61,461 nucleotides of DNA, from positions 1 to 61,461 of the forward strand of contig CACKWQ010000004.1 in NCBI GenBank assembly GCA_902603925.1, in the 5' to 3' direction. Below are positions 8,553 through 18,288 of this stretch, piece after piece. Below the pieces are notes generated by a model. That model worked only from the letters and a program-made list of their open reading frames with translations. It did not search any database and had not been told where the DNA came from. Both the position numbers and the translations under genes were made by a program. Numbering within the stretch: position 1 is the first letter of the stretch; every line of letters begins with the position of its first letter. The DNA is from an uncultured Pelagibacteraceae bacterium. GTDB lineage: Bacteria; Pseudomonadota; Alphaproteobacteria; Pelagibacterales; Pelagibacteraceae.

Positions 8553-11417
8553 TTAAGCTGCGTCTTCTTTGAATTCATCCATTGAAGGACATGTACAAAA
8601 TAAATTTTTATCTCCATACACATTATCTACTCTTGCAACTGGCGGCCAAAATTTACTAGATCTTAAAAAGTTTGATGGATAAGCGGCTTCTTCTCTTGAA
8701 TATTTATGCTCCCAGTTGTTTGACGCTAATTCCAAGTCTGTATGCGGTGCATTTTTAATTGGATTATCAACTTTATCAAATTTGCCATTTTTAATTTTAT
8801 TTATTTCTTCTTTAATTTTTATTAGACAATCACAAAACCTGTCTAGTTCGTTTAAACTTTCACTTTCAGTAGGTTCAATCATCATGGTCCCTGGTACTGG
8901 CCAAGACATGGTTGGTGCATGAAAGCCAAAATCGATTAATCTTTTTGCGATGTCCTCTTCGGTTACACCTGTGTCGTTTTTAATTGATCTTATGTCTATA
9001 ATGCACTCATGAGCTACATTACCATTTGTGCCTTTGTAAAGAATTGGAAAATGATTTTTTAATTTATTTGCAACATAGTTGGCATTTAAAATTGCTATCT
9101 GAGTTGCAAGCTTTAAACCCTCTGAACCCATCATTTTGATATACATCCACGAAATAGATAAAATACTTGAGCTTCCCCATGGTGCAGCGGAAACAGGACC
9201 AATACCAGTTGCTGGACCGCAATCTTTTATAACAGGATGTGAAGGTAAATATATTTCTAAATGCCTTTTACATGCTATAGGGCCCATACCTGGTCCACCA
9301 CCTCCATGTGGTATACAAAAAGTTTTATGTAAATTAATGTGACATACATCTGGACCAAAATTTCCAGGTTTTGCTATTCCAACCAAAGCATTTAGGTTTG
9401 CACCATCCATATAAACTTGGCCTCCATGTTTATGTATTAACTCACAAATATCTGATATTTTTTCTTCAAAAACTCCATGTGTTGATGGATATGTTACCAT
9501 TAACGCACCTAAATTTTCAGAGTGTATCTCAACTTTTTTCTTTAGATCATCAAAATCCACATTTCCTTGTTTATCACAATTAACTACTACTACCTTCATT
9601 CCAACCATTTGTGCACTTGCTGGATTAGTTCCATGAGCAGAACTTGGTATTAGACAAACATTTCTATTAGACTCTCCCCTTTCTAAATGATATTTACGAA
9701 TAACCATTAGTCCTGCATACTCGCCTTGAGCACCTGCATTTGGTTGAAGTGAGACACCAGAAAATCCTGTAATAGACCTAAGCCAATTTTTTAAATCAGT
9801 AAATAGGGTTCTAAAACCTTCCATTTGTTCAATAGGAACAAAAGGATGAGGTTCGGAGAATTCACGCCACGTAATTGGTATCATCTCTGCTACAGCATTT
9901 AATTTCATTGTGCATGAACCTAATGCTATCATTGACCTATTAAGTGCAATATCTTTTTCCTCTAATCTCTTTAGATATCTTAACATTTCAGTTTCTGAGT
10001 GATAACTATTGAATACTTGGTGATCTAAATAAGTTGATTTTCTTAATAAATTTTTAGGTAAATTTGGTAAATTTTCTGTTGGATTTTCTTTAATTGACTC
10101 TGCACAATTAAATATTTTAAGTAATTGATTAGCTCTATATACATTTTTTTTCTCATCAAAAGATACCGATAGCATTTGAGAATTTACCTTTCTAATATTA
10201 ACTTTTTGGGCCAAAGCGTTATTAAAAATTTGATCTGTTTTATCTTTTGTAATTATAGTTACAGTGTCGAAAAAATAGTCTGAATACAACTCATATCCAG
10301 ATTGTTTTAATTTATCTGCAAAATTTTTTGCTAATTGTGAAACTCTCTCAGAAATTGTTCTTATACCTTTTGGACCATGATAAATTGCATATGCCGCCGA
10401 TACAATAGCCAAAAGAGCTTGGGCTGTACAAATATTACTTGTCGCTTTATCTCTTCTAATGTGTTGCTCTCGCGTTTGTAAAGCTAATCTATATGCTTTA
10501 TTGCCGTGTCTATCAACAGAAACACCTACAATTCTTCCAGGCATTGATCTCTTGAATTCATCCTTTGTAGCGAAAAAGGCTGCATGCGGGCCACCGTAAC
10601 CCATGGGAATTCCAAATCTTTGAGAACTTCCTACGGCTATGTCAGCACCTAACTCTGCTGGTGTTTTTAATTTTGCTAAAGATAATAAGTCACAAACCAA
10701 AATTGATTTACCATTCCTTTTTTTGATTTTACTTATATTTTCACTAGGGTCCTTAATATCTCCAAGTGTACCAGGATATTGAAGTATTCCACAAATTATA
10801 TCTTCTGATATTTTTGACAAGTCTTCATCATTACCAATAATAACCTTGAGTCCTAACGGCTCCGATCTAGTCTTAACAACTTCAATCGTTTGTGGGTGAC
10901 AATCGTTTGATATAAATACAATTTTATTATCTTTTTTATCTAATCTGTGACTTAATCCCATTGCCTCTGCAGCTGCCGTTCCCTCATCAAGAAGAGATGC
11001 ATTTGCAATATCCATCCCTGTAAAATCTATTATCATTTGCTGAAAATTTAATAGCATCTCTAATCTTCCTTGGGCCACCTCTGGCTGATAAGGTGTGTAT
11101 GATGTATACCATCCAGGATTCTCTAATATATTTCTTACAATCACGTTTGGAGTATAAGTTCCATAGTAGCCCATTCCTATAAAATTTGAGTAAATTTGAT
11201 TTTTTTTTGATATTGATTTTAATTTTCTTAAACCTTCATATTCAGAATTAGGATCCCCTATGCTTAATAAATCTTTAAATAATATTTTATTCGGAACTGT
11301 ATCTTCAATTAGTTCATTTAATGAATTATATCCAATATTAGATAGCATGGTTTTTTCATCTTTTTTTGATAAGCCTATGTGTCTTTTTATAAAGTCTTTC
11401 TCTGAGTTATGTAGCAT
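8553..11417 (-). CDS. gcvP: Glycine dehydrogenase (decarboxylating), P protein
   Basis: GcvP is the PLP-dependent decarboxylase of the glycine cleavage system. The 954-residue length shows the fused single-chain form. Both halves are visible: the N-terminal half with MGYYGTYTPNVI, and the C-terminal half with GSCTMKLNAVAEM and the PLP lysine in INLHKTFCIPHGGGGPG. It passes the aminomethyl group to the lipoyl arm of GcvH. Its start abuts the gcvH stop (shared base 11417). Downstream, the lipid-modification genes follow with a five-base gap. Confidence 0.97.
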   Translation of the reverse strand: MLHNSEKDFIKRHIGLSKKDEKTMLSNIGYNSLNELIEDTVPNKILFKDLLSIGDPNSEYEGLRKLKSISKKNQIYSNFIGMGYYGTYTPNVIVRNILENPGWYTSYTPYQPEVAQGRLEMLLNFQQMIIDFTGMDIANASLLDEGTAAAEAMGLSHRLDKKDNKIVFISNDCHPQTIEVVKTRSEPLGLKVIIGNDEDLSKISEDIICGILQYPGTLGDIKDPSENISKIKKRNGKSILVCDLLSLAKLKTPAELGADIAVGSSQRFGIPMGYGGPHAAFFATKDEFKRSMPGRIVGVSVDRHGNKAYRLALQTREQHIRRDKATSNICTAQALLAIVSAAYAIYHGPKGIRTISERVSQLAKNFADKLKQSGYELYSDYFFDTVTIITKDKTDQIFNNALAQKVNIRKVNSQMLSVSFDEKKNVYRANQLLKIFNCAESIKENPTENLPNLPKNLLRKSTYLDHQVFNSYHSETEMLRYLKRLEEKDIALNRSMIALGSCTMKLNAVAEMIPITWREFSEPHPFVPIEQMEGFRTLFTDLKNWLRSITGFSGVSLQPNAGAQGEYAGLMVIRKYHLERGESNRNVCLIPSSAHGTNPASAQMVGMKVVVVNCDKQGNVDFDDLKKKVEIHSENLGALMVTYPSTHGVFEEKISDICELIHKHGGQVYMDGANLNALVGIAKPGNFGPDVCHINLHKTFCIPHGGGGPGMGPIACKRHLEIYLPSHPVIKDCGPATGIGPVSAAPWGSSSILSISWMYIKMMGSEGLKLATQIAILNANYVANKLKNHFPILYKGTNGNVAHECIIDIRSIKNDTGVTEEDIAKRLIDFGFHAPTMSWPVPGTMMIEPTESESLNELDRFCDCLIKIKEEINKIKNGKFDKVDNPIKNAPHTDLELASNNWEHKYSREEAAYPSNFLRSSKFWPPVARVDNVYGDKNLFCTCPSMDEFKEDAA

Positions 11418-11797
11418 TAGTTAGCACTCTCCTTAGCAAATTTTTCATACTCTTCTCTGTTCATTAAAGAATTTATCTCATTTAAATCTTTTATTTTTAA
11501 TTTAAAAAACCATGCATCACCCTCTGGATCAGTATTAATTTTCGAAGGATCATCAACTATTGATTGATTAGTATCAACAACTTCACCGCTTATTGGGGTA
11601 TAAACATCGCTAGCTGCTTTAGTAGACTCTACTACGCCTGCTGTTCCGTCTTTAGTAACGCTTGAGCCTTTTTCCGGTAGCTCTGCAAAAACAATGTCAC
11701 CTAATAGTTCGGTTGCATGCTTAGTAATACCGATTGTAGCAACATCATCTTTAATAGTTACCCATTCATGTTCTTTAGAAAATTTAACCTCCGACAT
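11417..11797 (-). CDS. gcvH: Glycine cleavage system H protein
   Basis: GcvH carries the lipoyl group that shuttles the aminomethyl intermediate between GcvP and GcvT. The 126-residue protein shows FSKEHEWV at the N-terminus, the lipoylation lysine in [15 protein letters not shown], and GDAWFFKLK near the end. It overlaps the 3' end of gcvT by 14 bases and has its own strong ribosome binding site inside gcvT. This fits the need for H protein in excess over the other subunits. Confidence 0.97.
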   Translation of the reverse strand: MSEVKFSKEHEWVTIKDDVATIGITKHATELLGDIVFAELPEKGSSVTKDGTAGVVESTKAASDVYTPISGEVVDTNQSIVDDPSKINTDPEGDAWFFKLKIKDLNEINSLMNREEYEKFAKESAN

Positions 11798-12890
11798 TTA
11801 TACCTCCTTTGTAATAATTTTTCTTATAAAACGGGAGTTTGCAAACACTCGCCGAAAATTTTTTTCCTCTAATTTCTAGAAAAATTTTTGTATTTTCCTT
11901 TGTATATGTATTATTTACATAGCCCATTGCAATAGGACTTTTTACACTTGGACCAAAAGATCCACTAGTAATTTTTCCAATTTGATTATGATTTTCATCA
12001 AATATTTTTGTAGATTCTCTTGCTATAATTTTTCCATCAGGCTTGATCCCTACCCTTAACTTTGTAACACCTTGATTAATTTGTTCTTGTATTTTTTTTG
12101 ATCCTGGAAAATTACTATTGATTCGATTTTTTGAAATAGCCCATTTAAGGTTTGCCTCTAAGGGGCTTGTGTTTTCATCAATATCATTTCCGTATAAACA
12201 TAATCCAGCTTCAAGTCTTAAAGTGTCTCTTGCTCCCAGGCCAATAAGATGAGATCCAAGACTAATTAATTTTTCAACAAATTCAACTACATCATTATTG
12301 TTAATTGAAATTTCAAAACCATCTTCTCCCGTATATCCTGATCTAGTTACGTAAATGTTATTTAAATTATATTTAAAATCTCCTCCAAACATAAAATTTA
12401 ATTTATTTATTCCAGGTATAATTTTTTCGATTATATTTTTTGACTCGGGTCCTTGCACAGCAATAAGTGACAGGTCTTTACTTAAAGATATTTTAAAACC
12501 CTCACCCAATTTTGACTTAATTATCTTATAATCTTTTTCTTTACATGCTGCGTTTAAAATTATCATATATCCCTTAGAAATTTTTGTAATTATCAAATCG
12601 TCATGAATACCTGCATTATCATTCATTAAAAATGAATACTTACTCTGATTAACTGAAAGATTTTTTAAATCTGTTGGAAATATATTTTGTAATTTATCTG
12701 TTAAGCTGTCATCACCCTCAATAAACAATTGTCCCATGTGTGAAACATCAAATATTCCAGACTCTTGTCTTGTGAGATTGTGCTCACTAATTATACCATT
12801 TTTATATTGAATAGGCATTTCGTAACCAGCAAACGACACAAATTTAGCATCAAATTTTTTATGTAAATTATATAAAGCGGTTTTATTCAT
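11784..12890 (-). CDS. gcvT: Aminomethyltransferase, glycine cleavage T protein
   Basis: GcvT transfers the methylene group from GcvH to tetrahydrofolate and releases ammonia. The 368-residue protein has the folate-binding N-terminal pattern [23 protein letters not shown], the [13 protein letters not shown] motif and [11 protein letters not shown]. It is the first gene of gcvTHP and directly follows a tandem glycine riboswitch. In SAR11, glycine cleavage feeds C1 units into biosynthesis and oxidation. Confidence 0.97.
   Translation of the reverse strand: MNKTALYNLHKKFDAKFVSFAGYEMPIQYKNGIISEHNLTRQESGIFDVSHMGQLFIEGDDSLTDKLQNIFPTDLKNLSVNQSKYSFLMNDNAGIHDDLIITKISKGYMIILNAACKEKDYKIIKSKLGEGFKISLSKDLSLIAVQGPESKNIIEKIIPGINKLNFMFGGDFKYNLNNIYVTRSGYTGEDGFEISINNNDVVEFVEKLISLGSHLIGLGARDTLRLEAGLCLYGNDIDENTSPLEANLKWAISKNRINSNFPGSKKIQEQINQGVTKLRVGIKPDGKIIARESTKIFDENHNQIGKITSGSFGPSVKSPIAMGYVNNTYTKENTKIFLEIRGKKFSASVCKLPFYKKNYYKGGINVGG
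11802..11809 (-). promoter_or_regulatory. Strong ribosome binding site of gcvH
   Basis: On the minus strand an AAGGAGGT sequence ends about five bases before the gcvH ATG at 11797. It lies within the last codons of gcvT. It is one of the best Shine-Dalgarno matches in the window and settles the gcvH start. Confidence 0.75.
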
Positions 12891-12903
12891 AAATATTAAC
12901 TCT

Positions 12904-13048
12904 TACCCCCTCTGTCTAGTTGCCTGAGAGATTTGCTCCTTCGGCGAGAAAAAATTCTCTTTCCAGAGTTAATATTTACGGTCCTTTTGCCTGAGAGTTT
13001 CCGGGGTGGTTGCTCCTTCGGCGCTACATTGTTGTAGTCTCTTCCGTT
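12904..13048 (-). promoter_or_regulatory. Tandem glycine riboswitch
   Basis: Read on the minus strand, two glycine aptamers follow each other. The first spans about 13048-12979 and contains GCGCCGAAGGAGCAA followed by CTCTCAGGCAAAAGGACC. The second spans about 12967-12904 and contains CGCCGAAGGAGCAAATCTCT and CAGGCAACTAGACAGAGG. These are the conserved cores of the gcvT-type riboswitch. The gcvT start is only about 14 bases beyond the second aptamer, so control probably acts on translation or on a very short expression platform. Glycine riboswitches before gcvT and malate synthase are known in SAR11. Confidence 0.95.
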
Positions 13049-13053
13049 AGTTA

Positions 13054-13062
13054 TTTATAGCA
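13054..13062 (-). promoter_or_regulatory. Extended -10 promoter of the gcv operon
   Basis: On the minus strand TGCTATAAA forms an extended -10 element. It would start transcription at about 13047, exactly where the first glycine aptamer begins. No good -35 is seen, as expected for an extended -10 promoter. Confidence 0.5.
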
Positions 13063-13073
13063 TATATTGATTT

Positions 13074-13955
13074 TTAATCACTAATTTTTTTTGAAATTTT
13101 GTTTTTGTTAATGGTTATAAATTGTAGAAAAACTGCGAATAATACAATTGATCCTCCAACAAAAACGATCAAAGGTGGTTGCTCATTTACAACTAGCCAC
13201 GCCCAAAGAGGTCCTAATACTGCTTCAACTAACATTATAATTCCTACGGTCGCTGATGATGTATTTCTCGCTCCTATTGTAATTAAAATAAATCCAAAAC
13301 CTAATTGAAAAAAACCAGCTAAAAATCCAAGAAAAATCTCGTAAAGAGATATAATTATTTTTCCTGCAATAACATATCCTATGACCATAGCAATTATACC
13401 AGCATATAATTGTAAAGGCACCATATCTATTTTGGGATATTTTCTAATTATCAGTATTAAAACAGAAAAAGAGATTGGCATTACAAATGCAGCAATATTG
13501 CCTGAAATTTGTCCACTTGAGAGATCCGATCCTACCATCAAAATTATTCCAAATATAGCTAATATTATTGAAGCCAAAGTAATATTTGAAATTTTCTCTT
13601 TTAAAAAAAAATATCCAAATATAGCTAAAAAAATAGTTTGAGTTTGAATAATGAAATTTGTATTTGCAACAGTTGTGTTATACATTGCAAAAACATAACC
13701 ACAAAAACCTGATGATAAAATAATTCCTCCCAAAAAACCGGGAAATCCTGATTTTTTAAATGAAACGAAAAATTTTTTTTTGTAAGTAAATATTAAAAAT
13801 ATTGATACAACCAAAATAAAAAATAAAGATCGCCAAAATAATATTTGCCATAAATTAGCTCCTTCAAATAATTTTACTATTAGTCCACCAAAACTTAAAC
13901 TAAAAGCTCCTAAAAAAACTAACAAAGGACCAGGTAGATTAGAAATTAATTTCAT
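13074..13955 (-). CDS. EamA/DMT family transporter
   Basis: This is a 293-residue inner-membrane protein with about ten hydrophobic helices arranged as two EamA repeats. Typical features are the GALSFSFGGLIVKLFEGANLWQILFWRSLFF start and the AVLGPLWAWLVVNEQPP segment in the second half. DMT transporters move amino acids, nucleotides or other metabolites, and the substrate is not visible here. Its start overlaps pxpC by four bases. It may therefore move 5-oxoproline or a related amino acid, by context only. Confidence 0.88.
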   Translation of the reverse strand: MKLISNLPGPLLVFLGAFSLSFGGLIVKLFEGANLWQILFWRSLFFILVVSIFLIFTYKKKFFVSFKKSGFPGFLGGIILSSGFCGYVFAMYNTTVANTNFIIQTQTIFLAIFGYFFLKEKISNITLASIILAIFGIILMVGSDLSSGQISGNIAAFVMPISFSVLILIIRKYPKIDMVPLQLYAGIIAMVIGYVIAGKIIISLYEIFLGFLAGFFQLGFGFILITIGARNTSSATVGIIMLVEAVLGPLWAWLVVNEQPPLIVFVGGSIVLFAVFLQFITINKNKISKKISD

Positions 13956-14887
13956 ATTTGATCTAGAATATTTTTTGTTTCCATTGAGTATAGTCTAAAT
14001 ATTTTTTCTGCATCTTTAATATCGATCATTTTAAACTTTATTTTAGACAATGGTGGGAGCTGAACTATCTTATCATAATCAGCGCTAATAATTACTGCAA
14101 TTTTTGGATAACCACCTATTGTACCGTGGTCTGAGAGCATTATAATCGGTTTCCCGTCTGGAGGCACCTGAATTGCTCCTTTGATTAATCCCTCAGATTT
14201 AATATTTTCACTTTTTATATTTTCTAATTTGTCACCTTCCAATCTCATTCCCATTCTATCAGTTAAATTTGTAACTTGATATTGGCTATCTAAAAAAGAT
14301 TTATGAGATTTACTCGAAAAATAATCAAAATTTGTTCCTTTAATAACTCTTATAAATTCAATTTTGCTATTTACATAATTTATTTCTTTTTTGTTAACGG
14401 GTTTTTGATTTCGATTTAGTTGTAAATTATCATGTTCAATGATTTTATTTCCATTGTTTGGACCTAGCTTAGATTTTAAATGTGTAGAATAACTATTCCA
14501 TTTTTTTTCTAATTTAAAACCTCCAGATATTGCGAAGTAGCCATACATAGAATTATTTGTTGAAATGATATCTATTTCATCATCAGTATTTAAAGAGAAA
14601 GTTTTGTAACAATCACCTTTGTAAATTTTAGAATTCTTTTTAACTGTAAAATCCACATTACCTGTCACTACACAATTGATATTATTTTCATTAATTTTAA
14701 GTTTTGGTCCTTGAAGCGCGAACTCTAAAACCGCATCATTTAAATCATTTCCAACCAATTTATTTGTAATTAAAAAATTTCTAGTATCCATGGCTCCGCT
14801 GAATGGAATTCCTATGTGATAAAAGTTCGATCTTCCTCTATCTTGGAAAGTCGTATTTAGCCCTGGTCTTATTACTTTTATACTCAT
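13952..14887 (-). CDS. pxpC: 5-oxoprolinase subunit C
   Basis: PxpC works with PxpA and PxpB to hydrolyse 5-oxoproline (pyroglutamate) to glutamate using ATP. The 311 residues match the biotin-dependent carboxyltransferase-like family: GLNTTFQDRGRSNFYHIGIPFSGAMD at the start, LTDRMGMRLEG, and GAIQVPPDGKPIIMLSDHGTIGGYPKIA later. It is one base downstream of pxpB and overlaps the transporter gene. All three subunits are present here, split by strand. Confidence 0.93.
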   Translation of the reverse strand: MSIKVIRPGLNTTFQDRGRSNFYHIGIPFSGAMDTRNFLITNKLVGNDLNDAVLEFALQGPKLKINENNINCVVTGNVDFTVKKNSKIYKGDCYKTFSLNTDDEIDIISTNNSMYGYFAISGGFKLEKKWNSYSTHLKSKLGPNNGNKIIEHDNLQLNRNQKPVNKKEINYVNSKIEFIRVIKGTNFDYFSSKSHKSFLDSQYQVTNLTDRMGMRLEGDKLENIKSENIKSEGLIKGAIQVPPDGKPIIMLSDHGTIGGYPKIAVIISADYDKIVQLPPLSKIKFKMIDIKDAEKIFRLYSMETKNILDQI

Positions 14888-14888
14888 T

Positions 14889-15563
14889 TTATTCTTTTAT
14901 TTTATTAAATTCTTTTTTGGTTATTTCATAGAATTGAACGCTATCTCCAGGTTTGATTAAAACAGGATTTTCCTCTTCATTCTTATTAAATATCTTAACG
15001 GGTGTATTGCCGATGATGTTCCAACCACCTGGACTTTCATAAGTATAAATATTGCAGAATTGCTCTGTAATCCCTACAGACCCTTTGGGTACTTTTACTC
15101 TCGGCGTTTCTAATCTTTTTAGCCATATATTTTTATTTGTGTCTCCCAAAAAAGGCATTCCGGCAACAAACCCCGTCATATAACAATAAAGTTCTTTACT
15201 TAAAATATTTTTATAAATTTCTTTAAAATTTAAATTAGTTTTTTTTGAAACTCGGTCTATGTCTAAAGCAAATTCTTCGTCAATACATATTGGAATTATT
15301 TTTTTATTTGAAAAATTCCAATCAGTTTCATCTAATTTTAAATCATGTATCTTTTCAATCAATTCTTTATAATTGATAATTTCTAAATCAAAAGTAATAA
15401 TTAATTTATTATAGGATGGAGCTAAATTTGTTATTCCCTTAATATTTTTATTCTTTAAAGTTTTAAAATATTTAATAACTTCATGATTAACTTTTTTACT
15501 TACTTCAGAACCAAAATCACAATATATTGCTGCATCTCCAAGATTTGATATATTTTTAATCAT
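14889..15563 (-). CDS. pxpB: 5-oxoprolinase subunit B
   Basis: This 224-residue protein is the PxpB (KipI-like) partner of PxpC. Recognisable features are the opening GDAAIYCDFG, the central YCYMTGFVAGMPFLGD and the PRVKVPKGSVGI and PGGWNIIGNTP segments. It starts 25 bases from the divergent pxpA gene, so one short region must drive both. Older annotation calls this family allophanate hydrolase subunit 1, but the PxpA and PxpC neighbours favour the 5-oxoprolinase name. Confidence 0.93.
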   Translation of the reverse strand: MIKNISNLGDAAIYCDFGSEVSKKVNHEVIKYFKTLKNKNIKGITNLAPSYNKLIITFDLEIINYKELIEKIHDLKLDETDWNFSNKKIIPICIDEEFALDIDRVSKKTNLNFKEIYKNILSKELYCYMTGFVAGMPFLGDTNKNIWLKRLETPRVKVPKGSVGITEQFCNIYTYESPGGWNIIGNTPVKIFNKNEEENPVLIKPGDSVQFYEITKKEFNKIKE

Positions 15564-15588
15564 ATCGTGTTATACTTAACATGTAGAT

Positions 15589-16362
15589 ATGGAAATTAAC
15601 ATCAATTGTGACTTGGGTGAAAAGTCAAAACATCACTCTAACAAAAATGATCCGGAGTTATTAAATATAGTAAATACAGCAAGTATTGCCTGTGGTTATC
15701 ATGCTGGTGATGAAAATACTATGAGGGAAGTCATAAATATATCTATTAAAAATGGAGTAAGTTTTGGGGCACATCCTTCCTTTAAGGATCTTGAAAATTT
15801 TGGAAGAAAAAGAATAAATTTGCCAGCCAATGAAATTAAAAAGTTAATAAAAGATCAATTTAATATTTTACAAAAAATTGCAGATGAAAAGAGTCAAAGA
15901 GTTACTCATATTAAACCACATGGAGCTTTAAATAATATGGCATGCGAAAATATTGAACTTTCAGACGTAATTTCTAAAACAATTTATGAAATTGATAAAG
16001 ATCTTATTTATCTCGTACCAACTGGTTCAAAAATGGAAATCTCAGCTAACAAACATGGTCTAAAAGTAGCCTCAGAGATATTTGCTGACAGAAACTATTT
16101 GGATGATGGGAACTTAGTATCAAGAAAAGAGGATAATGCCGTTATAAAAGATCCTGTTGAGGCTAAAGATCATGTGCTATTTATGGTTCAAAATCAGGCG
16201 TTAAGATGTCTCAGTGGAAAGCAAATACCTTGTAAAATTGACTCAATTTGCATACATGGAGACACTTCAAGTTCTTTGGAAATAGCAAAGATCATTAAAG
16301 ATAATTTAATAAATAACGGTTTTGAATTAAAACCACTAAGTAAAATGAAAAAATTTTTATGA
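15589..16362 (+). CDS. pxpA: 5-oxoprolinase subunit A
   Basis: PxpA (LamB/YcsF family) is the third subunit of the bacterial ATP-dependent 5-oxoprolinase. The 257-residue protein has the diagnostic start INCDLGEKS, the ACGYHAGD motif, GAHPSFKD, THIKPHGALNN, and a conserved CIHGDT near the end. It is divergent from pxpBC. It overlaps the next gene by four bases (ATGA), so the TPR protein downstream is translationally coupled. Confidence 0.95.
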   Translation: MEININCDLGEKSKHHSNKNDPELLNIVNTASIACGYHAGDENTMREVINISIKNGVSFGAHPSFKDLENFGRKRINLPANEIKKLIKDQFNILQKIADEKSQRVTHIKPHGALNNMACENIELSDVISKTIYEIDKDLIYLVPTGSKMEISANKHGLKVASEIFADRNYLDDGNLVSRKEDNAVIKDPVEAKDHVLFMVQNQALRCLSGKQIPCKIDSICIHGDTSSSLEIAKIIKDNLINNGFELKPLSKMKKFL

Positions 16363-16841
16363 TAAAAAAATTATTAATAACTCTATCCTTTGTTCTATTT
16401 TTTGGAAATCTTTTGTTCGCTGCTGGGGGCGATGGCGGTTCGACTAAGAGCAATTATGATAAGGCTGTGAAGTTAATTAAATCTGCGAAAAAATATGAAG
16501 CAGGTGGCAAAATAAAAAAAGCTGATGACAGATATAAGAAAGCTTTCAAATTACTTATAAAGTCGAATAAAGAAAAACCTGGTAAAGCAGACACTTTAAA
16601 TTACTTGGGTTTCACATCTAGAAAATTAGGTGATTTTGAAAATGCTGAAATTTTTTACTCTCAAGGTTTAGAAATCAGCCCTTATCATATTAGAATCAAC
16701 CAATATATGGGTGAGTTGTATGTAACAACAAACAGAATTAATCAGGCGAAAGAAAGATTGGCTGTTTTAGATGGGTGTGAATGTAAAGAATATACATTAC
16801 TAAAAGATATTATAGATGGAAAAACCAAATCCAAATATTAA
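16359..16841 (+). CDS. Exported TPR-repeat protein
   Basis: This 160-residue protein begins with a clear signal peptide (hydrophobic residues 5-20 ending in LLFAAGG) and should be periplasmic. At least two tetratricopeptide-like repeats follow, visible in TLNYLGFTSRKLGDFENAEIFYSQGLEISPYHIRI. A C-terminal cysteine pair (GCEC) may bind metal or form a disulfide. TPR domains mediate protein contacts, and the partner is unknown. It is coupled to pxpA by overlap, but no link to 5-oxoproline use can be shown. Confidence 0.75.
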   Translation: MIKKLLITLSFVLFFGNLLFAAGGDGGSTKSNYDKAVKLIKSAKKYEAGGKIKKADDRYKKAFKLLIKSNKEKPGKADTLNYLGFTSRKLGDFENAEIFYSQGLEISPYHIRINQYMGELYVTTNRINQAKERLAVLDGCECKEYTLLKDIIDGKTKSKY

Positions 16842-16886
16842 GTGAAACATTGAAATTTTAAAGAATTCTATTATTATTAAATTAAC

Positions 16887-17507
16887 TTGATCGAACAATC
16901 TCTTATACTTTTACAAATAACTTTTATTGATATTATTCTTGCTGCGGATAATGCAATAATTATTGGTTTAATAGCTGCAAACTTTATTCCAAAATACAGA
17001 AAACAGATCATATTGTGGGGTGTTGCTGGCGCTTTGGTATTTAAAGTCTTGTTTGCTATATTTGCTACCTATTTATATAAATATTATTTCATTAAGATTC
17101 TTGGAGGTTTGGCTCTAATTTGGATAGTCAATGATCTTAGAAAAGACTTATTAGAAATAAAAAAAGTAAAATCCACTAAAAAAAAGTCTCAACAGCCTGT
17201 GTACACATCATACGTACAAAGTATTTATAAAGTATTATTTGCAGATATTACAATAAGTTTTGATAATGTAATTGGTGTAGTTGGAGCAGCTAAAGGCAAT
17301 ATCGCACTTATGGTATATGGTTTAGTATTATCAGTAATATTAACTGGAGCGGGAGCAACATATTTAGCAAATTACATTCAGAAGCATATTTGGATAGCAT
17401 ACATTGGTCTAGGATTTATTCTTTTAGTCGCTATTCAATTAATTATTGGTGGCCTTGTTGATTTAGAGATACTGCAGATTAATGAACAATTTAAAAAATA
17501 TTTTTAA
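16887..17507 (+). CDS. TerC/YjbE family integral membrane protein
   Basis: This 206-residue membrane protein has the TerC hallmark repeats IDIILAADNAIIIGL near the start and FADITISFDNVIGVVGAAKG in the middle, with acidic residues inside helices that suggest metal-ion movement. Related YjbE and Alx proteins take part in manganese efflux. The best start is a TTG at 16887, since no ATG lies upstream in frame close to the first helix. It converges on panB with a four-base overlap. Confidence 0.85.
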   Translation: MIEQSLILLQITFIDIILAADNAIIIGLIAANFIPKYRKQIILWGVAGALVFKVLFAIFATYLYKYYFIKILGGLALIWIVNDLRKDLLEIKKVKSTKKKSQQPVYTSYVQSIYKVLFADITISFDNVIGVVGAAKGNIALMVYGLVLSVILTGAGATYLANYIQKHIWIAYIGLGFILLVAIQLIIGGLVDLEILQINEQFKKYF

Positions 17508-18280
17508 TAAGAATATTTTTTAGTAGGATATTTTTTTAATTTAACTTCTTGTTTAAATTTTTTAACCGCTGTTTCAATGTTATTAGAAATATTAATATAC
17601 TTTTTAACAAATTTTATTTTAGAATTGGTTAAACCAACAAGGTCATCAGTGACCAAAATTTGACCATCACAATAAACGGAAGACCCTATTCCAATTGTGG
17701 GAACTTTAATTTCGTTAGTTATTTTTTTTGCTAAGGATTTTTCAATACACTCTAGAACTATTGCAAATACGCCTAGTTTCTCTAAAGCTTTTGCATCTTT
17801 TAAAATTTTTTTTCTTTCAATCTCAGTTTTGCCTTTTGATTTAAATTTACCTCTTACAGATTGGGGCATGATACCCAAATGGCCTAAAACAGGAATTTTA
17901 TTTTTGATTAAGTGTTTCACTATATCTTTAATTTTAGAACCACCTTCAAGTTTTACTGCATCTGACTTAGTTTTTTTAATTATTTTTTTCGCATTGATTA
18001 GAGCAATTTTTTTATCTTTGTATGTATTATACGGCATATCAAAAACCATAAGACTGTTATTTATACCCATTCTCACACTTTTTGCATGTTCGATCATAGT
18101 ATCAAGTGAGATTTTTCTTGTTGTATTATAATTATAAAGAACTGATGCCATAGAGTCCCCAACTAAAGTCATGTCTACATATTTGTCAATTATCTGAGCA
18201 ATATTTTTTGAATAAGCTGTTAAAGATACTATCTTTGATTTATTTTTTTTAGCTATTATATCTTTTATTTTCGTGTTCAT
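17504..18280 (-). CDS. panB: 3-methyl-2-oxobutanoate hydroxymethyltransferase
   Basis: PanB adds a hydroxymethyl group from methylene-tetrahydrofolate to ketoisovalerate, the first step of pantothenate synthesis. The 258-residue protein has the conserved SLTAYSKNIAQIID start, LVGDSMASV, the KLEGG motif, VLGHLGIMPQS, and the catalytic FAIVLECIEKSLA. The terminal GIGSSVYCDGQILVTDDLVGL is also typical. It starts eight bases after guaA, in the same run of genes. No panC or panE is present in this window. Confidence 0.93.
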   Translation of the reverse strand: MNTKIKDIIAKKNKSKIVSLTAYSKNIAQIIDKYVDMTLVGDSMASVLYNYNTTRKISLDTMIEHAKSVRMGINNSLMVFDMPYNTYKDKKIALINAKKIIKKTKSDAVKLEGGSKIKDIVKHLIKNKIPVLGHLGIMPQSVRGKFKSKGKTEIERKKILKDAKALEKLGVFAIVLECIEKSLAKKITNEIKVPTIGIGSSVYCDGQILVTDDLVGLTNSKIKFVKKYINISNNIETAVKKFKQEVKLKKYPTKKYSY

Positions 18281-18288
18281 TGTTTTGT

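Noticed and set aside
17697..18131. A 144-codon open frame antisense to panB.
   Set aside because: PanB has full family motifs on the other strand; the antisense product has no recognisable domain and arises from codon bias.
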